From: Aphrocallistes beatrix
Taxonomy: Eukaryota > Porifera > Hexactinellida > Sceptrulophora > Aphrocallistidae
DNA: 64,000 bases
Direction: 5' to 3'
Assembly (NCBI GenBank): GCA_963281255.1
Contig: OY725503.1
Span: 3,286,001 to 3,350,000 of the forward strand
Shown: positions 10,600 through 22,680 of the stretch, one piece after another
How positions within the stretch are numbered: the stretch's first letter is position 1
Layout: each line of letters opens with the position of its first letter
Made by a program: the position numbers and the translations under genes
The notes under the pieces: model-generated
What the model was told of the DNA's origin: nothing
Seen by the model: only the letters and a program-made list of their open reading frames with translations
Databases searched by the model: none

Positions 10600-10655
10600 C
10601 CAGTGCTATAGCACTAGCACCAGTGCAATAGCGCTAGCACCAGTGCTATAGTTGC
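10600..10655. repeat. 20-bp tandem repeat, about 2.5 copies
   Basis: The unit cagtgctatagcactagcac is repeated with small changes; each unit is itself partly palindromic. Confidence 0.7.
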
Positions 10656-10671
10656 TAACTCCTGGTCATTT

Positions 10672-11250
10672 TTAGTGCAGCTCCTATAGGGAGATGCCCT
10701 TATGGCATGGACGGAGTATCTCGTCCGTCCGTATGTATGTATGTCCGTACGCGCGCTACTGCGAAATCTAACAGTCCCAATTTTACCAAATTTCGAATGT
10801 AGGATCTCTTTATGGTGTAGATGTGCACCGTCAACATTTTTTCGCAAAATCTAATCACTTCCGGTTTTTATGAGTATTTCTAACTTATGTATATATGCAT
10901 ATTTTCACACCTTTTTAAAAAAACTTATTTTGAGCTAAAAGCGAGTTTTCAACGGCTAATATGGGATATTTTAATATGTAGATTCCGATTTTAACACTTT
11001 GAAAGTGGTAATCTAAGTATTTTATGAGTTTCTAGCATATGTATATATATATATATATATATATACATATTTTCACACCTTTGAAAAAAAACTTATTTTG
11101 AGCTAAAAGCTAGCTCTCAATGGCAAATATAGGGTATTTAATATGTAGATTCCAAATTTCACACTTAGAATGCCGTAAGATTAGTAATTCACGATGTAAT
11201 CCGATATTTATATTACATGTTCCTTCGAGTCACTTCCTGGAGCTGCACTA
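10672..11250. mobile_element. R2 element with 'tagtgcagctcc' inverted ends
   Basis: Starts tagtgcagctcc and ends ggagctgcacta. It includes the segment gagtatctcgtccgtccgta. A partial copy lies at 25777-25990. It lies directly upstream of gene B's promoter region. Confidence 0.65.
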
Positions 11251-11341
11251 TCGGTCTGTCGACCGACATTGTTATTATATGTATTCATGGTAGTTTATCA
11301 TGAATGGAACTCATGTAGGCATTCATATAACTACTAGTGTC

Positions 11342-11349
11342 TATATATA
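11342..11349 (+). promoter_or_regulatory. Likely TATA box of papain-like gene B
   Basis: TATATATA, 39 bp before the ATG at 11388, in sequence shared with the gene A upstream region. Confidence 0.45.
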
Positions 11350-11387
11350 GGATAAAATGTAATACTAATTAGGTATAATGAGCAAAG

Positions 11388-14300
11388 ATGCCATTAATAA
11401 AAATATTCATTTGCCTTTCCTTTGGTTTAGTTTTTGGGGCCAATCCAGATTGGAGTAGAAAGTCCTATATTGTTACAGGAATCCTCTACCTTGATTATGG
11501 ACAGATAGCGGAGCCATTCCAAGCATGGATTGACAATTCAACAGAAGGAATTGAAAAAAGTAGGATCGATTATTATTCCGGATACAATACAATTATTTAC
11601 GATAATGGGCTTGGGTACAAGATAATACCAGACAAGACTCCGGTAAGTGATCTTATTTTCCATGAAATGTGTATAAAGAGACCCTTAATTCAATTATTTG
11701 AACATAACAATAAATTCAATTATTTGAACATAACAATAAATAGAAATAATCGGTTACTATAGTTCTTAAATATTAGTCAACTTCATTTGATTGCACCACA
11801 CTACTTGCGGGCATTTCTGCCTATATTTTTTTAAATATATATTTTTAGGATGGAGAACTTCAATGTTTCAATGTAACTGGTCGTGTAGGATTCAAACATA
11901 TTTTGCCCAATATAACTAGTTATCAAATGATGGATGATAAATCATCATGCGAACATAAAGGGACATTTGTTAATTGTACTCACTACAGAAGTTCAATCAA
12001 GTACTTTGGCAGATTGAATACTTATGATATGTACGTTGGAGATAACGACATTCCATTTCACTACAATTTCACTGGTTATAATTTTATGATGGGTGCTCAT
12101 TATGACCATTACATATTCGAATACACGGATTATGAAGAAGGATATATCCCGCAGAGCATTTTTGAAATCTCGCCAACAAAGGAGTGTCCTGACTTCCCAG
12201 ATCCTGGGATATCACACTTCGAGATGGATCCAATGAGAGAGTTCAGTATGGGAAATGAGGATTATGAAGAACAAGATAAAGAAACTAGTTTAGAGTTTGA
12301 GAAGTTCAAGATGGTATGTTAAACTAAAATTCTCTTTTTAGTGTCAAAATGTGTCATTTTGTTTCTTGATGCTAAGGTTGCTAATACATAACCATGGCGC
12401 TCTTCATATGATGTTGTTTGCATACATTTTTCTGTTATTGGCTTCACAGTCCGTTCCACTGATTGGGTATTACAAGCTACCTTTGGTATCAAAAGTTTTC
12501 CATCAATGACATCCTTTTCCAGGATACTTATCGGGATCTGAAATTAGTGGTGGAACTGTACTAACATCAGTTGATTCCTAATCAATTAAATTCCAGTATG
12601 TGTCAGCTTGAAAATTAATTGGGAGAAGTTTAATCGTTCTGATTATTTCATGAGATGCTGATGAATGTCCTTAGCTTCAATAACCTTTTGCAGAGTTTCC
12701 AAACAGACAAATCATCGTCCACTAGAGCACTTAAAAGAATATTTTCAGGATGTTCCTATGTTGCATAACTCCTTTGGTAATTTTGATGCGAATGAATTCG
12801 CATCAAAAAAGATATTTCTGGTCACAGCTAAGTTCGGTTAATATATCTTGTGGCAAATGCTCGACATTCCCATCAATTTGTTTTTAATTAACAATGTTGA
12901 GTTTTGTAAGATCATCTGTATTTTCTTACCTAGCTCACTTGAGAAGATGCTGGTCCTGTAGTTTTCGAATAGATATTTGAATGGAAGTTTGTTGAAGTGA
13001 AGACAACGAATCATTCGTTGTAAGGGTCGACCTAAAGATAATTCTAGGATGACATTAACATTGTTGCCATCACAGCATACAGCTTTAGAGATTCTTTAGA
13101 ATCAGTATTGGAAATGATAACCATTAGTTCTCGAGAAATAGTTGTAGCTTTACCATTCTCGACTGTACAGTGATCTATATAGAATGATCCAGGTTCTTCT
13201 AATACTCAGATATTTCTTTAACAGTGTGGAGAGATTTTTTGCCACCATGTTTTTCAATTGATACTTTCGTATTATCCTTTCGTGCATCGAATGCGATTGC
13301 TATAATCCCTTCTTTAGTTTGTTATTCTCTCATAGATGCTCAGTCATCATTCGTTTCTCTCGTAATACTTTGTATCGGTCCAATTTGTTTGTATCATCCA
13401 AAAAAGTTTTGGACCCTAGCATTGCAAATTCCTGACTAACGAGTTTCATCTGAAATAGAATCGACATTAGACAAATCACTGTACAATGTTACTGCCTTTG
13501 AGTTGACCTGAGGGCTAGTGACCATTATGGAAGGTAAATAACTAAGTTTTCCGTGTCTTGGATTCTTGAACTTTTTCAGGGAAGCTTGTTTGTTAGAGTT
13601 CATTGGCTTTCCTAGTTTGAAGTATCAATTTGATCATAATATTTTGGTTGTTGTGTTTTTTTGTCTTTTGAGAACTTTAAGGCTCAATGGATTGAATGCA
13701 AATTCGAATGCCTTTATTCTACCAGCAATACCTTCCCTTAATTTGCGAATGAAATCTCCCGGTCTTAGTTTGCATTGTTTCAATTGTCATCTATACAATT
13801 CTCATCCAGTTTTCTGCAATTGTATTCGTGGATGTCACGTGATATTAACCTGGGTGCAAGGATGGGCCTAGTATAAGACCTGACCAGAGGGGACAAATTG
13901 GCATATGATGAGTTACAAGAAATGATGGTAAATCTGGAAAGTAGTAGTTGTTTTTAGGAGTGCTTTCATTCTGTTCTTCCATTTTAAATATACCAACAAG
14001 CAACTTGCAGTTCATTAATTCATTCTGAATCCATCCTGAACTTAGAACTTAGTTTATAGCTAAACCGATTCATTATTTGTGCCGAGCATATTTGTATTAT
14101 TACTTATTGAATTACCCAGAAATAAATCAGGGCTGCCAGAAGTGGAGTGGCAGGTGCGTTCCAGACGCACCATATTTTAAAAGAAATATAATTTAAAACT
14201 AGTACATGCCAACTTGAACCATGCGGAACGCAGCATTGAATTTTTCGGGACATGGCGAGAAGGAACAAAAGAGCAATAAAAATTTGGAAATTATGGAGAT

Positions 14301-17300
14301 ATTTTATGTAACGGCACCCTCTTAAAAATTAGCTCTATAGAAGATTGAGAAAAAGCGAAAGTCCCCGGACGGTTAGCATGTATGCTATCTGACGGAGATG
14401 GCATTATTCACTCCGTTTTCTACTATCTGATTGAACTAGTTACCCTACTTCTCGCCAATTTATTCACAAGCCACCCAACCTTTTCGGAGTTTCATATTAT
14501 TCTAGGATTTCAAGCACAAACAATGTCAAACAATGAGAATATTCTTCTCTACTTTAAGAATGTCATTTAGCATAAGAACTATGAAATGCATTTAGTTATA
14601 GCCTACTCTAATAATGTCTCACAGTAAAATAACCAAGGATGCGGTAATAGCCGAATGGATTAATACACGATTAGCCTAAAATCGTAACCATGGATAGGCA
14701 TTAAGAATGTAGGATAGGCATTAAGAATGTATTACCAGCATATATAAACATGGCATCAAAGTACATATATCCGTTGTCAAAATTTCGATTAGTCATCATA
14801 TCATTGCGCAACAGGTCATTTAAAGCACGATTTTGGCAATTTTCTAAGCTGTTTTAAGCCTACTTCTAAATGTTATTAAGGTAGAATTTTTGTGTAGAAC
14901 TAAGATTAGTACAAGTTGATTTGAGAAATTTAGAATTTTCAATGGAATGTTGTTACATTCCTACGTTGCTATGGTAAAGCATTTTGATCAGTTTGAGCCA
15001 TATCCTGCAAACTGTAAGAACCAGCTCTTCAAATTTGGTCGTATTTGATAGGCAATTGGCTACTTCCTATTAGGTAATAATACAATTTAAACTTCTTAAT
15101 TCACAGACTACAGAGTTATGCGACAATTTGGTGTTTTGGTCACATTCTTAAAATCAACCCATAACTCAAAATCTGTTGAATTTAGAAGTTCAGGTTGTAT
15201 TATCACCTAATAGGAAGTAGTCTATTGCCTATCAAACACGATCGAATTTTAAGATCTAGTTACTACAGTTTGCACGAAATGCCCCAAACTGACCAAAATG
15301 CTCTACCTTAATACCATTTAGAAATAGGGTTAAAACAACTTAGAAAATCGTTAAAATTGTCCTTAGAATGACCTGTTGCGCAATGATATGATGACGAATC
15401 GAAATTTTCCTACGGATATATGTACTTTGATACCATGTTTATATATGCTGGTAATACATTATTAATGCCTATTCTGCATGGTTAACGATTTTAGGCTAAT
15501 CATATATTAATCCATTCGGCTACTCCATTCGGCTACTTCATCCCTAGTCCATAATTTTCAGTCTACTGTGAGGCATTATTAGAGTAGGCTATGATTTAGT
15601 TTATTGTAATCGTATTAGACTCACATGCTGCATAATGCTTTGATAACAATAATTGTAATCTTTGGTGAAAAAACGAAAACAATATGATGATTTGAAGACT
15701 AATATTATGATTTCCCAAGTATTATTTTTAGGCCGGACGGTTTTTGCGAAGGAGTATGATATTTCGAAAAATCTGTTCGGCCGGACAATTTTTTCGCCCG
15801 GACAGAATTTTGGAAAACATATTAATATACACATTCTATTAAAATTTCAGCTTTCTATCACTTAACCCGCGGCTGGCTAGGAATGTTGAAAGTGAAAATG
15901 AAAGTACATTGAAAGTGAACTGAAAGTGAAAATGAAAGTGGGGTTTTCTCTATTTATACTTTTGAGACGTAGCCAGGCGAGGGTTAAAATGGCAGTTATG
16001 GTCCAAAAACTAAAAAATCCTAGCATTTTAATATATACAAGCGCGCTTCGCTTGCTTGCGCTGCGCGGCTTGCGGACACTGCGTGTCCGCAGATTTACCC
16101 AGGGGAGCTTGGGGATATTAGAGAAACAATACGTCGCTTTCTTGTTTTATACTAAGTACGCTGGATTGTCATTTGTCTACGGTTACATTAATGAAATCAG
16201 AACTGTAGCAGAAATTTTGTTTCGTGATTAATATAATTTACTTCGTATTAAGTCAACTAATCCTGAATTGTAAGCTCAAATTGAATACACAAAGTTCACA
16301 TTGCTAAAGATTATTATACTTAAATAATCAATTCCAGTCCATGTCGTTAAAAGTTATTTTTTGATCGAATTGATTGATCGTAGCATATAACACACTTTAA
16401 TTGTTGTTAACAATCAAATTATAGGCTCAAAATAGCAGTATTCAATCATTTATATGAAATAGAATCGTGTGAATGGCATTATAAAAGGCTGATAATTGAT
16501 TGGTTCCATAGGCGTCGTAAACTTTATTTCCTACCCTTGGACTGCCCGGCCACAATAATCCAGGGCCGTTCAGTCAGTTAATCGGGCCGTATCTTCAGCT
16601 GATCCAGCGTTACCGTCAGCCAAATGGGCCGTGAACCCTTGATCTACGTGAGGAATTAGTAACAGCCAATTACCAGTACATAATAGCACTAAGCTTTTTA
16701 CCAGGTAGTACCCGGCATTCACTCTGGGCCGCCCGGCAATTACCGGGTAACCGGGTGGGTTACGACGCCTATGATTATTGGTTCACATAAACCAATGAAT
16801 TTCAATCACAAATAGTTATTTTGATTGTATGCATAAGTCAATACTATTTTATTCCAATGTATTTGCATTATAAAATAATCGAATTTGATTGGTCAGCACA
16901 TTTTGTCACCTATCTCGGCGAGGTGTGAACATTTCGCTTAGATCTTCGAACTTAATCCTAGATTCACCATTTGACACCTACATGCCAATTTTCGTATCTC
17001 TACGACTTGCCAATTCTTCAATCAATTCGGACACAAACAAAAAAAAAAAAAAAAAATCCTAGTGTTTTAATATATAAGATATATGTTGCAGTGTAAATGC
17101 GAAACTGGTGGATTCGCGAATACACTGAATAGTTAGTGGATTCGCGAATACACTGAATAGTTGGTGAACTCGCGAAAACACCGGTGCAAATGCGAAACCT
17201 TTTTATCTTAAATCTAATGGTTGGTTAATTATATAACTCAAAGGAAATACGTAGTATTTACACTATTATTAGTAATACTCAGCTGTGCGATCTTCGCCAA

Positions 17301-20211
17301 GGTACTACGCATACAGGCAGCCCTCGCCGTTCGCGAGTTTGCCATTCGCGACAATTCTCAGGAACGTAGCCCCCGCGAACGGCGAGGGATACCTGTATTG
17401 CTATGTTGATTATTTCGGATTTGTTTAGCTCCTTCGGCACCGTTGATCACGAGATGCAAATAAAACGTCACCAACAATGTTTGGTTTTAGAGGAAACGTC
17501 CTTATCAAATTAGTTAAAGTCTTTTTTTAATCTTAAGGCAGGGGGCCCCCTCCCCCCCAGGAAAATCTTACTAAAAATAGCTTGGGCCCGAGATTATTGC
17601 TTGCAGTCCCAGTCAAAAGTCCTATCCCGCGAAAATTAGGGGGATCACTGGTCTGGTTGCGTTCCGTATGCGATAAATTCAATCATAACCTATCAAAATA
17701 CGATAGTTAGGGGATGTCACTAAAAACATGGTCCGGGGGACCAATTTTTGCAGGCCAAAGCTGGTCCCCCTTGCAAAATTGGTCCGGGCTAAATTGTGTG
17801 TCATTTAATTATGTACACTGAAATACTCCTCTCATAGGATGTGATTACATTATGATCACTCTAGCAGGTCTCTATTAATAGGGAGTCTATTCAATACTTG
17901 CCAACTGCCCGTTTTTGACGGGACGTCTCGATTTTTGCATTCTTCTGTTGAACTAATTTTCATGAATGTCCCGCTTTTATATGAAGTTTTATTCTGTCCA
18001 CTTTTTGATTCTACAAGTATGTAGAAGTTTAAAAAATGTCTGTCGGTAGATAGTGCAGCTAACTTGGCACGTGAGATTGAATATTGTAATACATCGAGAC
18101 TACTAAATTGTTGAAAACTCAAATTTCGCAGCGTGGTCCTGTGAGTGTCCCGTAGCTTTAATTGTATTTTTATCTGAATTACAAATTTACACTTGGGAAA
18201 CCTTAACGGAAATCTAATAATTGTTCATTAATATAATAAATTAAGCATTAATAATATCCGGAATGGAGTATTCCGTAAAATAGGCATTTAAAATTCCTGA
18301 ACCGTTCCGTTCCATTCCGTAAATTAGGTGTCCTAAATCGATTATTCAAGACTCTGATAAAATGGAAGTTGACTATATTTTTGCCTATATTTGTCATATT
18401 CAAGTTTGAATGACGTAATTTGGAGAATTCAAAGAATTTAGTCCATTCCTAATGATATTTCTAATTCAATTATAACTTGATATCTCTAGAAATATTCGAA
18501 GAAATACAATACGGATGTTGAACATGAAACGAGAAAATCAATATTCAGACAAGCACGAAGGTACATTCATTCAAAAAATCGACAAAATTTGAACTACAAA
18601 CTTGAGATCAACCATTTGTCAGATCAAAATGAAAAGGAACTGAAATGGAAGAACGGGTATAGGTATACAGGTATCGGCGAGAGTCATCGAGTCAAATCGA
18701 GTGAATTCATCGGTCTTTCGAATATACCTGAATCCGTAAATTGGACAGCCAACGGAGCTGTGAATCTCCCCAAAGATCAAAGTACCTGTGGTGGTGGTTG
18801 GAGTTTTGCTACCACTGGAACTTTGAAAGGAAGCTACTTCTTGAAACATAGTGAGTTCACAATTAATAAAGCTGTACTATTATTAATCAAACATGATTCA
18901 GTGCGCTTACTGGTTCTTTCACGAAAATTTTGGTCCTGGGGGCCAATTTTTTCATTGAAAATTGGCTCTATGCTTACAATTCTCAAATTAAAACGCCACT
19001 AACTATTCAAACTGGGGGTCTGTTTGCTGATTGTTCACCTCAAATCTCCTTGCATTATAATATTTTACGTTCTTGTTTTTTTGACACACTTATTATATTA
19101 TATAGGCATCTACCATGGCTATTTTATTACTGTGATATGTTAACACTCTAAGTGAATCTAATATTGTATCGACTCATCATGGAATTATGACGTCATCGTC
19201 ACCTTTTTATAATTAGAAATTTCAGTTTTTCTACCATAACTCAGCCATTTTAAGTGATAGAAAGCTGAAGTTTTAATAGAATATGTACATTAATAATTCT
19301 CACATATGATACAACCATCATCAAAAATGATGACTCATCACTGTGTTATGACGTTATCATTACGCATCAAAATTTAAAAAATTGACAAATTTGGTGATTT
19401 TTCGTGCGATTATAACAGTGGGACAGACCTATTTAGAGATGTTATCTCCCTTATAATTAATCAAGTGACCCCAGGCGACCGAAGGGAGGCTCCGGCAAAC
19501 ACATTGTGTCTGCCAGCCGCGCTGCGCAAGCAAGCCAAGCGCGCTTGTATAATATAATAAGCGTGTCAATATATCATGAAAAAGTCCTAACAAATCCTAA
19601 AGATGAACTCACGTAGTTAGACCAATCACTGTCTCCCATTTCTAGACAAGCTGTTGCGACTGAGTGAGCAATGCCTAATGGATTGCACCTGGGATCAAGG
19701 GAATCGAGCATGTGATGGTGGAGAAGGGGAAGGAGCTGGTGAATGGTTGATGTTGCCTGAAAAATGTGTGGTTAAATTTGTCAGCTATTCGAAGGTAGAT
19801 GTCCTTAACATGGGATATTACAATGCAGACAGTATTTGTCAATTTCAAGATCCTAGTCAACCAGATTGTGTAAAAATAAGAAACTATACGGTATTGCCAT
19901 TAGGTGATTTAGACACACTACGACAAATGAGTGCCAATGTGGGTCCAATACAAGTTTCGATCGACGCAGGTCAACCTTCATTTCAATTTTATTCAAGTGG
20001 AATTTATTATGAAGACAATTGTGCTAACACACCTCAAAAACTGGATCATTCAGTGCTTTTAGTTGGTTACGGGGCAGAAAATGGAGAAGATTATTGGTTG
20101 ATTAGGAATTCATGGTCTGCATTTTGGGGTGATTATGGTTCCATGAAAATATCTACTAGAAATAACAATTGTGGAGTTGCAACTAATGCTATGTTCTTTA
20201 CTCTCGCCTAA
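11388..20211 (+). CDS. Papain-like (C1A) 26/29-kDa-type protein, catalytic Cys replaced by Gly (gene B)
   Basis: Paralogue of gene A with the same four-exon structure and exon lengths: 11388-11642, 11849-12313, 18490-18850 and 19646-20211 (255, 465, 361, 566 nt), 548 aa. Intron 2 has expanded to about 6.2 kb through inserted elements. The visible part of exon 2 encodes the same protein as gene A over about 139 residues. The active-site motif is again CGGGW: Gly at 343 (codon 18796-18798) with His495 and Asn515 retained. The differences in exon 4 cluster at residues 398-434 (about 19757-19867); the rest is nearly identical. Signal peptide 1-17. The long intron could affect expression, but all splice sites look sound. 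Confidence 0.82.
12355..13870 (-). pseudogene. Decayed, unclassified mobile-element protein inside intron 2 of gene B
   Basis: Minus-strand translation in several frames, with stops, gives blocks in consistent order: CKLRPGDFIRKLREGIAG (from about 13810), GIIAIAFDARKDNTKVSIEK (about 13300), CCDGNNVNVILELSLGRPLQ (about 13070), then CLHFNKLPFKYLFEN and, near the end, ACNTQSVERTVKPITEKC. This series resembles a family of multi-copy uncharacterised proteins in invertebrate genomes that I take to be transposon-borne; I cannot name the superfamily. It is clearly dead. Confidence 0.55.
13990..14597. other. Intron 2 of gene B, unassigned part
   Basis: No coding frame is credible. 'cagggctgccagaagtgg' at about 14128 resembles a hAT end, but no partner end was found. 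Confidence 0.4.
14598..15593. mobile_element. Long fold-back element of about 1 kb in intron 2 of gene B
   Basis: Arms of about 450 bp in inverted orientation. The ends are tagcctactctaataatg and its complement. Inner matches include catatcattgcgcaacaggt and its complement, and 'attaatccattcggcta' and its complement. Arms are about 85-90% similar by eye. A single-arm relative lies at 26200-26443. Confidence 0.75.
15594..16506. other. Intron 2 of gene B: repeat fragments
   Basis: Holds an R1 scrap (cacattctattaaaatttca at about 15829), a GGCCGGAC-rich scrap at 15730-15800 and the GC-rich R1 tail at 16040-16110 (caagcgcgcttcgcttgctt). No gene is seen. Confidence 0.55.
16507..16773. mobile_element. 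Small element with perfect 14-bp inverted ends
   Basis: cataggcgtcgtaa and ttacgacgcctatg form the ends. The 8-mer attggttc precedes the left end (16499-16506) and recurs 3 bp beyond the right end. A hAT-like target duplication is therefore likely, with the exact right end uncertain. The interior is GC-rich (ccgggtaaccgggtgg). Confidence 0.65.
17107..17190. repeat. Short tandem repeat, about 28-bp unit, three copies
   Basis: The unit ggtggattcgcgaatacact, followed by gaatagtt, is repeated, the last copy diverged. Confidence 0.7.
17308..17400. mobile_element. Very small palindromic MITE
   Basis: Inverted ends tacaggcagccctcgccgtt and complement (aacggcgagggatacctgta), about 90 bp in all. It resembles the other CAGNN-NCCTCG ended TA-flanked elements. 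A short frame through it is an artefact. Confidence 0.6.
17401..18489. other. Intron 2 of gene B, 3' part
   Basis: Contains a GGTCC palindrome scrap (17729-17792), a G/C-homopolymer tract at about 17540, and 'attccgtaaa' type repeats at 18250-18340. The last 130 bp match the 3' end of gene A intron 2. No gene is seen. Confidence 0.5.
18912..18968. repeat. GGTCC repeat scrap in intron 3 of gene B
   Basis: tttcacgaaaattttggtcc followed by one module; same start as the GGTCC arrays at 5929 and 22190. Confidence 0.65.
19168..19552 (+). repeat. R1 repeat copy in intron 3 of gene B
   Basis: Core with gactcatcatggaattatga, TGACGTCA, gatgactcatcac, a second site decayed to TGACGTTA, and the GC-rich tail ending caagcgcgcttg. 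It lacks the other end segment. Confidence 0.8.
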
Positions 20212-21069
20212 TTAGACATATGTATAGTCATCTATATGATTTTGAGGTATGTATATATGTAACATTAATTAACATGATTAGTATTTTTGTTGCTTTATTA
20301 TTAAAAACACACAACTCTACCGAGATTCCTTAATGGCATATACGGCGCTCTACGTCTGGTCTGTCCGTATGTTATATGTATGCATAAACGTAAACTCAGG
20401 AATGGGGGGGGGCGTGCGGGCCCCGCTCCCAACTTTCCCAAGTTTACACCAAAATGACCTTACGAGACTCCTGTTCATTCATGATACTCTATCTCCGAGT
20501 TGAGTAAAATTTTTATCTGAATCGTGTTGATCATGTTTCAAAAGTTTGGACAATTAAGGAAGTAATATTGTACTATAATAGTTACAAAATAACTACCTTG
20601 AAAGTGTAGCTATCCAAAATAATTTATTGTGGAATATGGAGGGACTATGGAGGGACGTTCGCAGGTGGCCCATCCCTCGTGCAACTCTGTTACTAACAGT
20701 GGATTCAAGTCACGGAACGGCGTATCGTTCAGGGTTCGAGATTAATCACTCTAAAACATATGAATAGGAATTCGGAAGGCAGTGAGGGCTCAAATCCTAC
20801 CTTAGTTTATAGTTGTAGGGGCTACGTAGTATTATTGCACTGCAGAAAAAGTGTTTTATTTACCTTAGTACTGCATGGGACCCCAATTTCATTTTCACAT
20901 CCTCTAACTTTCAATTCAGACGCCTTTTTAGTTAATCAGGAAAACCTCTTAAGTTAATTGGGAAAAATATCCAGGACGAAATTGTTCCTTACAAAGAAAT
21001 AATGCAAAATTACATCGATTAATTGATACCTCCACTTAATCAAGACAAAATATTGAGTATATATATATA
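20212..21069. other. Downstream region of gene B, no gene seen
   Basis: Starts with gene 3' flank shared with gene A, then a fragment like R2 (about 20320-20390) and a homopolymer G tract at 20404. No supported coding frame. Confidence 0.5.
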
Positions 21070-22211
21070 CAGTCGACTCCGCTTAATAGGGTCACATCGG
21101 TCAGGTCATATTTTGACACGATTAAGCGGCTGACCCGATTAAACAGTGACCCTGTCACTGGAAAATTGGTCCGCGAAAATCTTGGTCCGGGGGACCAATT
21201 TCCATGGAATTTTGGTCCGGGAGACCAATTTTTTCATGGAAAATTGGTCCTCCCCTGAAAACTTTGGTCCTACTATGGACCAATTTTCCATGGAATTTTG
21301 GTCCGGGGGACCATTTTTTTCAGGGAATATTGGTCCGAGGACCATTTTTTCAGGGAATATTGGTCCGGGAACCATTTTTTTCAGGAAAAATTGTCCGGGA
21401 GACTAATTTTTTCATGGAAAATTAGATTCTATCAATCATTTGACATCCTCGATTTTTTGATACTTTTCAATTGTCGAACAACCAAGTTGTTTGACCCGGA
21501 ACTGACAATTCATATTTAGTATTCAATACATTAGATGGACAATACTCAGGCGTTCAAAATTCCTGAATATAACTATCCCCAATTACATACTAATACTGTA
21601 TTGTTATGGATTTGTTATATCACAGTATGATACTAAGAAGTAACTCATTCTAGTCATACCAACACTTAAACAATGGTTGTTACTAATATCCGGGACAGGA
21701 CGGGACAGTTGCAGCTTGCAGGATATCCACAATTTTAACTAAAATACTGGACATGTCCCAATAGACCAGGGTTGCCGTGGGAATGGGAATCCCCATACAC
21801 ATATGATGGGAATGGGAATGATTTTTTCCCCGTGGGGATCCCCATAGGATTCCTATGGGGATTCCCTCAGGATTCCTATCGGGATTCTCACAGGAATTCT
21901 ATGGGAATGGGAATTGAAATTTCATTCCCACGGCAACCCTGATACATACTATTTAGCTAATCTCTAATCTAAGAAGTGTATTTTATTTCTGCTCTCTAAA
22001 ATCTGAACTCTCTTCCTATTGAGTGCCTACCTATTCCAACAATAATAACTAGACCTAATAACAGCTACCGCAGCGCCACTGGGGCTTGACATCCTTTCCA
22101 AATGGTGATGCATTTTTCATTGAAATATTGGTTAGGGCGGACCAAAATTCGTTATGGAAAATTGGTCCCCCGGACCAAAATTTTCGTGACAACCCTTTTA
22201 AGCGGAATCGA
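21070..22211. mobile_element. pogo-like MITE split by a GGTCC-repeat element
   Basis: The left part of the cagtcgactccgcttaatag MITE is at 21070-21154 and its other end, ttttaagcggaatcgactg, at about 22197-22211. Between them, 21155-22190 begins tcactggaaaattggtccgc and ends ggaccaaaattttcgtgac, i.e. inverted ends of the GGTCC modular element. 'ccct' occurs at both junctions. The inserted element contains a palindrome array (21155-21425) and a further insertion (21767-21941). Confidence 0.65.
21767..21941. mobile_element. Short hAT-like element with 'cagggttgccgtgggaa' ends
   Basis: Perfect inverted ends cagggttgccgtgggaatg and complement, interior of gattcctatggg repeats. Same family as 10002-10598. 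No clear 8-bp duplication. Confidence 0.7.
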
Positions 22212-22233
22212 CTGTATATAGTGTATATATATA

Positions 22234-22669
22234 CAGTCGAACCTGCTATAACGGCCACTCTATATAACGGTCACCCGTCTATAGCGGTCACCAATGAACA
22301 GTCCCGTCCGAAATTCCATAATATTGAACCTGTGTATAGCGGTCACCTGCTCAACGCGGCCAGCGGCCACCCATTTGTAGTCCCTTACAGACCCTAAAAA
22401 TGTGTATAACGGCCTTCACTTGTCTATAACGGCAACTACCTGTCTATAACGGCCATCACCTTTTTATGTGTTTAATACAGGACCTGTTACGAACGATAAA
22501 CAAGTTTCATGTAATTACTTCAAAAAATGGATTTCTAAAAAGTGATATTTATTGCACTACGCTGATACCTTTGGGGGATTAAGACAATCACCTGTATATA
22601 ACGGTCACCTGTGTATAACGGCCAATTTTGCCCAGTCCCTTGAGTGGCCGTTATATACAGGTTCCACTA
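22234..22669. mobile_element. TA-flanked pogo-like MITE (cagtcgaacctgctataacg family)
   Basis: The left end cagtcgaacctgctataacg follows TA; the right end reads gttatatacaggttccact. It has many subterminal repeats of tataacggtcacc. An interrupted sibling is at 28725-29903. Confidence 0.8.
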
Positions 22670-22680
22670 TATATATTATA

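Noticed and set aside
13224-13871. Plus-strand open frames of 71 and 101 codons
   Set aside because: The minus strand here carries recognisable protein blocks, so the plus-strand frames are shadows.
20690-20820. Possible tRNA-like segment ('ggttcgagatt')
   Set aside because: No cloverleaf with matching acceptor and anticodon stems could be drawn.
21146-21519. Several overlapping open frames on both strands
   Set aside because: They arise from the GGTCC palindrome repeat, which is open in many frames; the peptides simply mirror the repeat.
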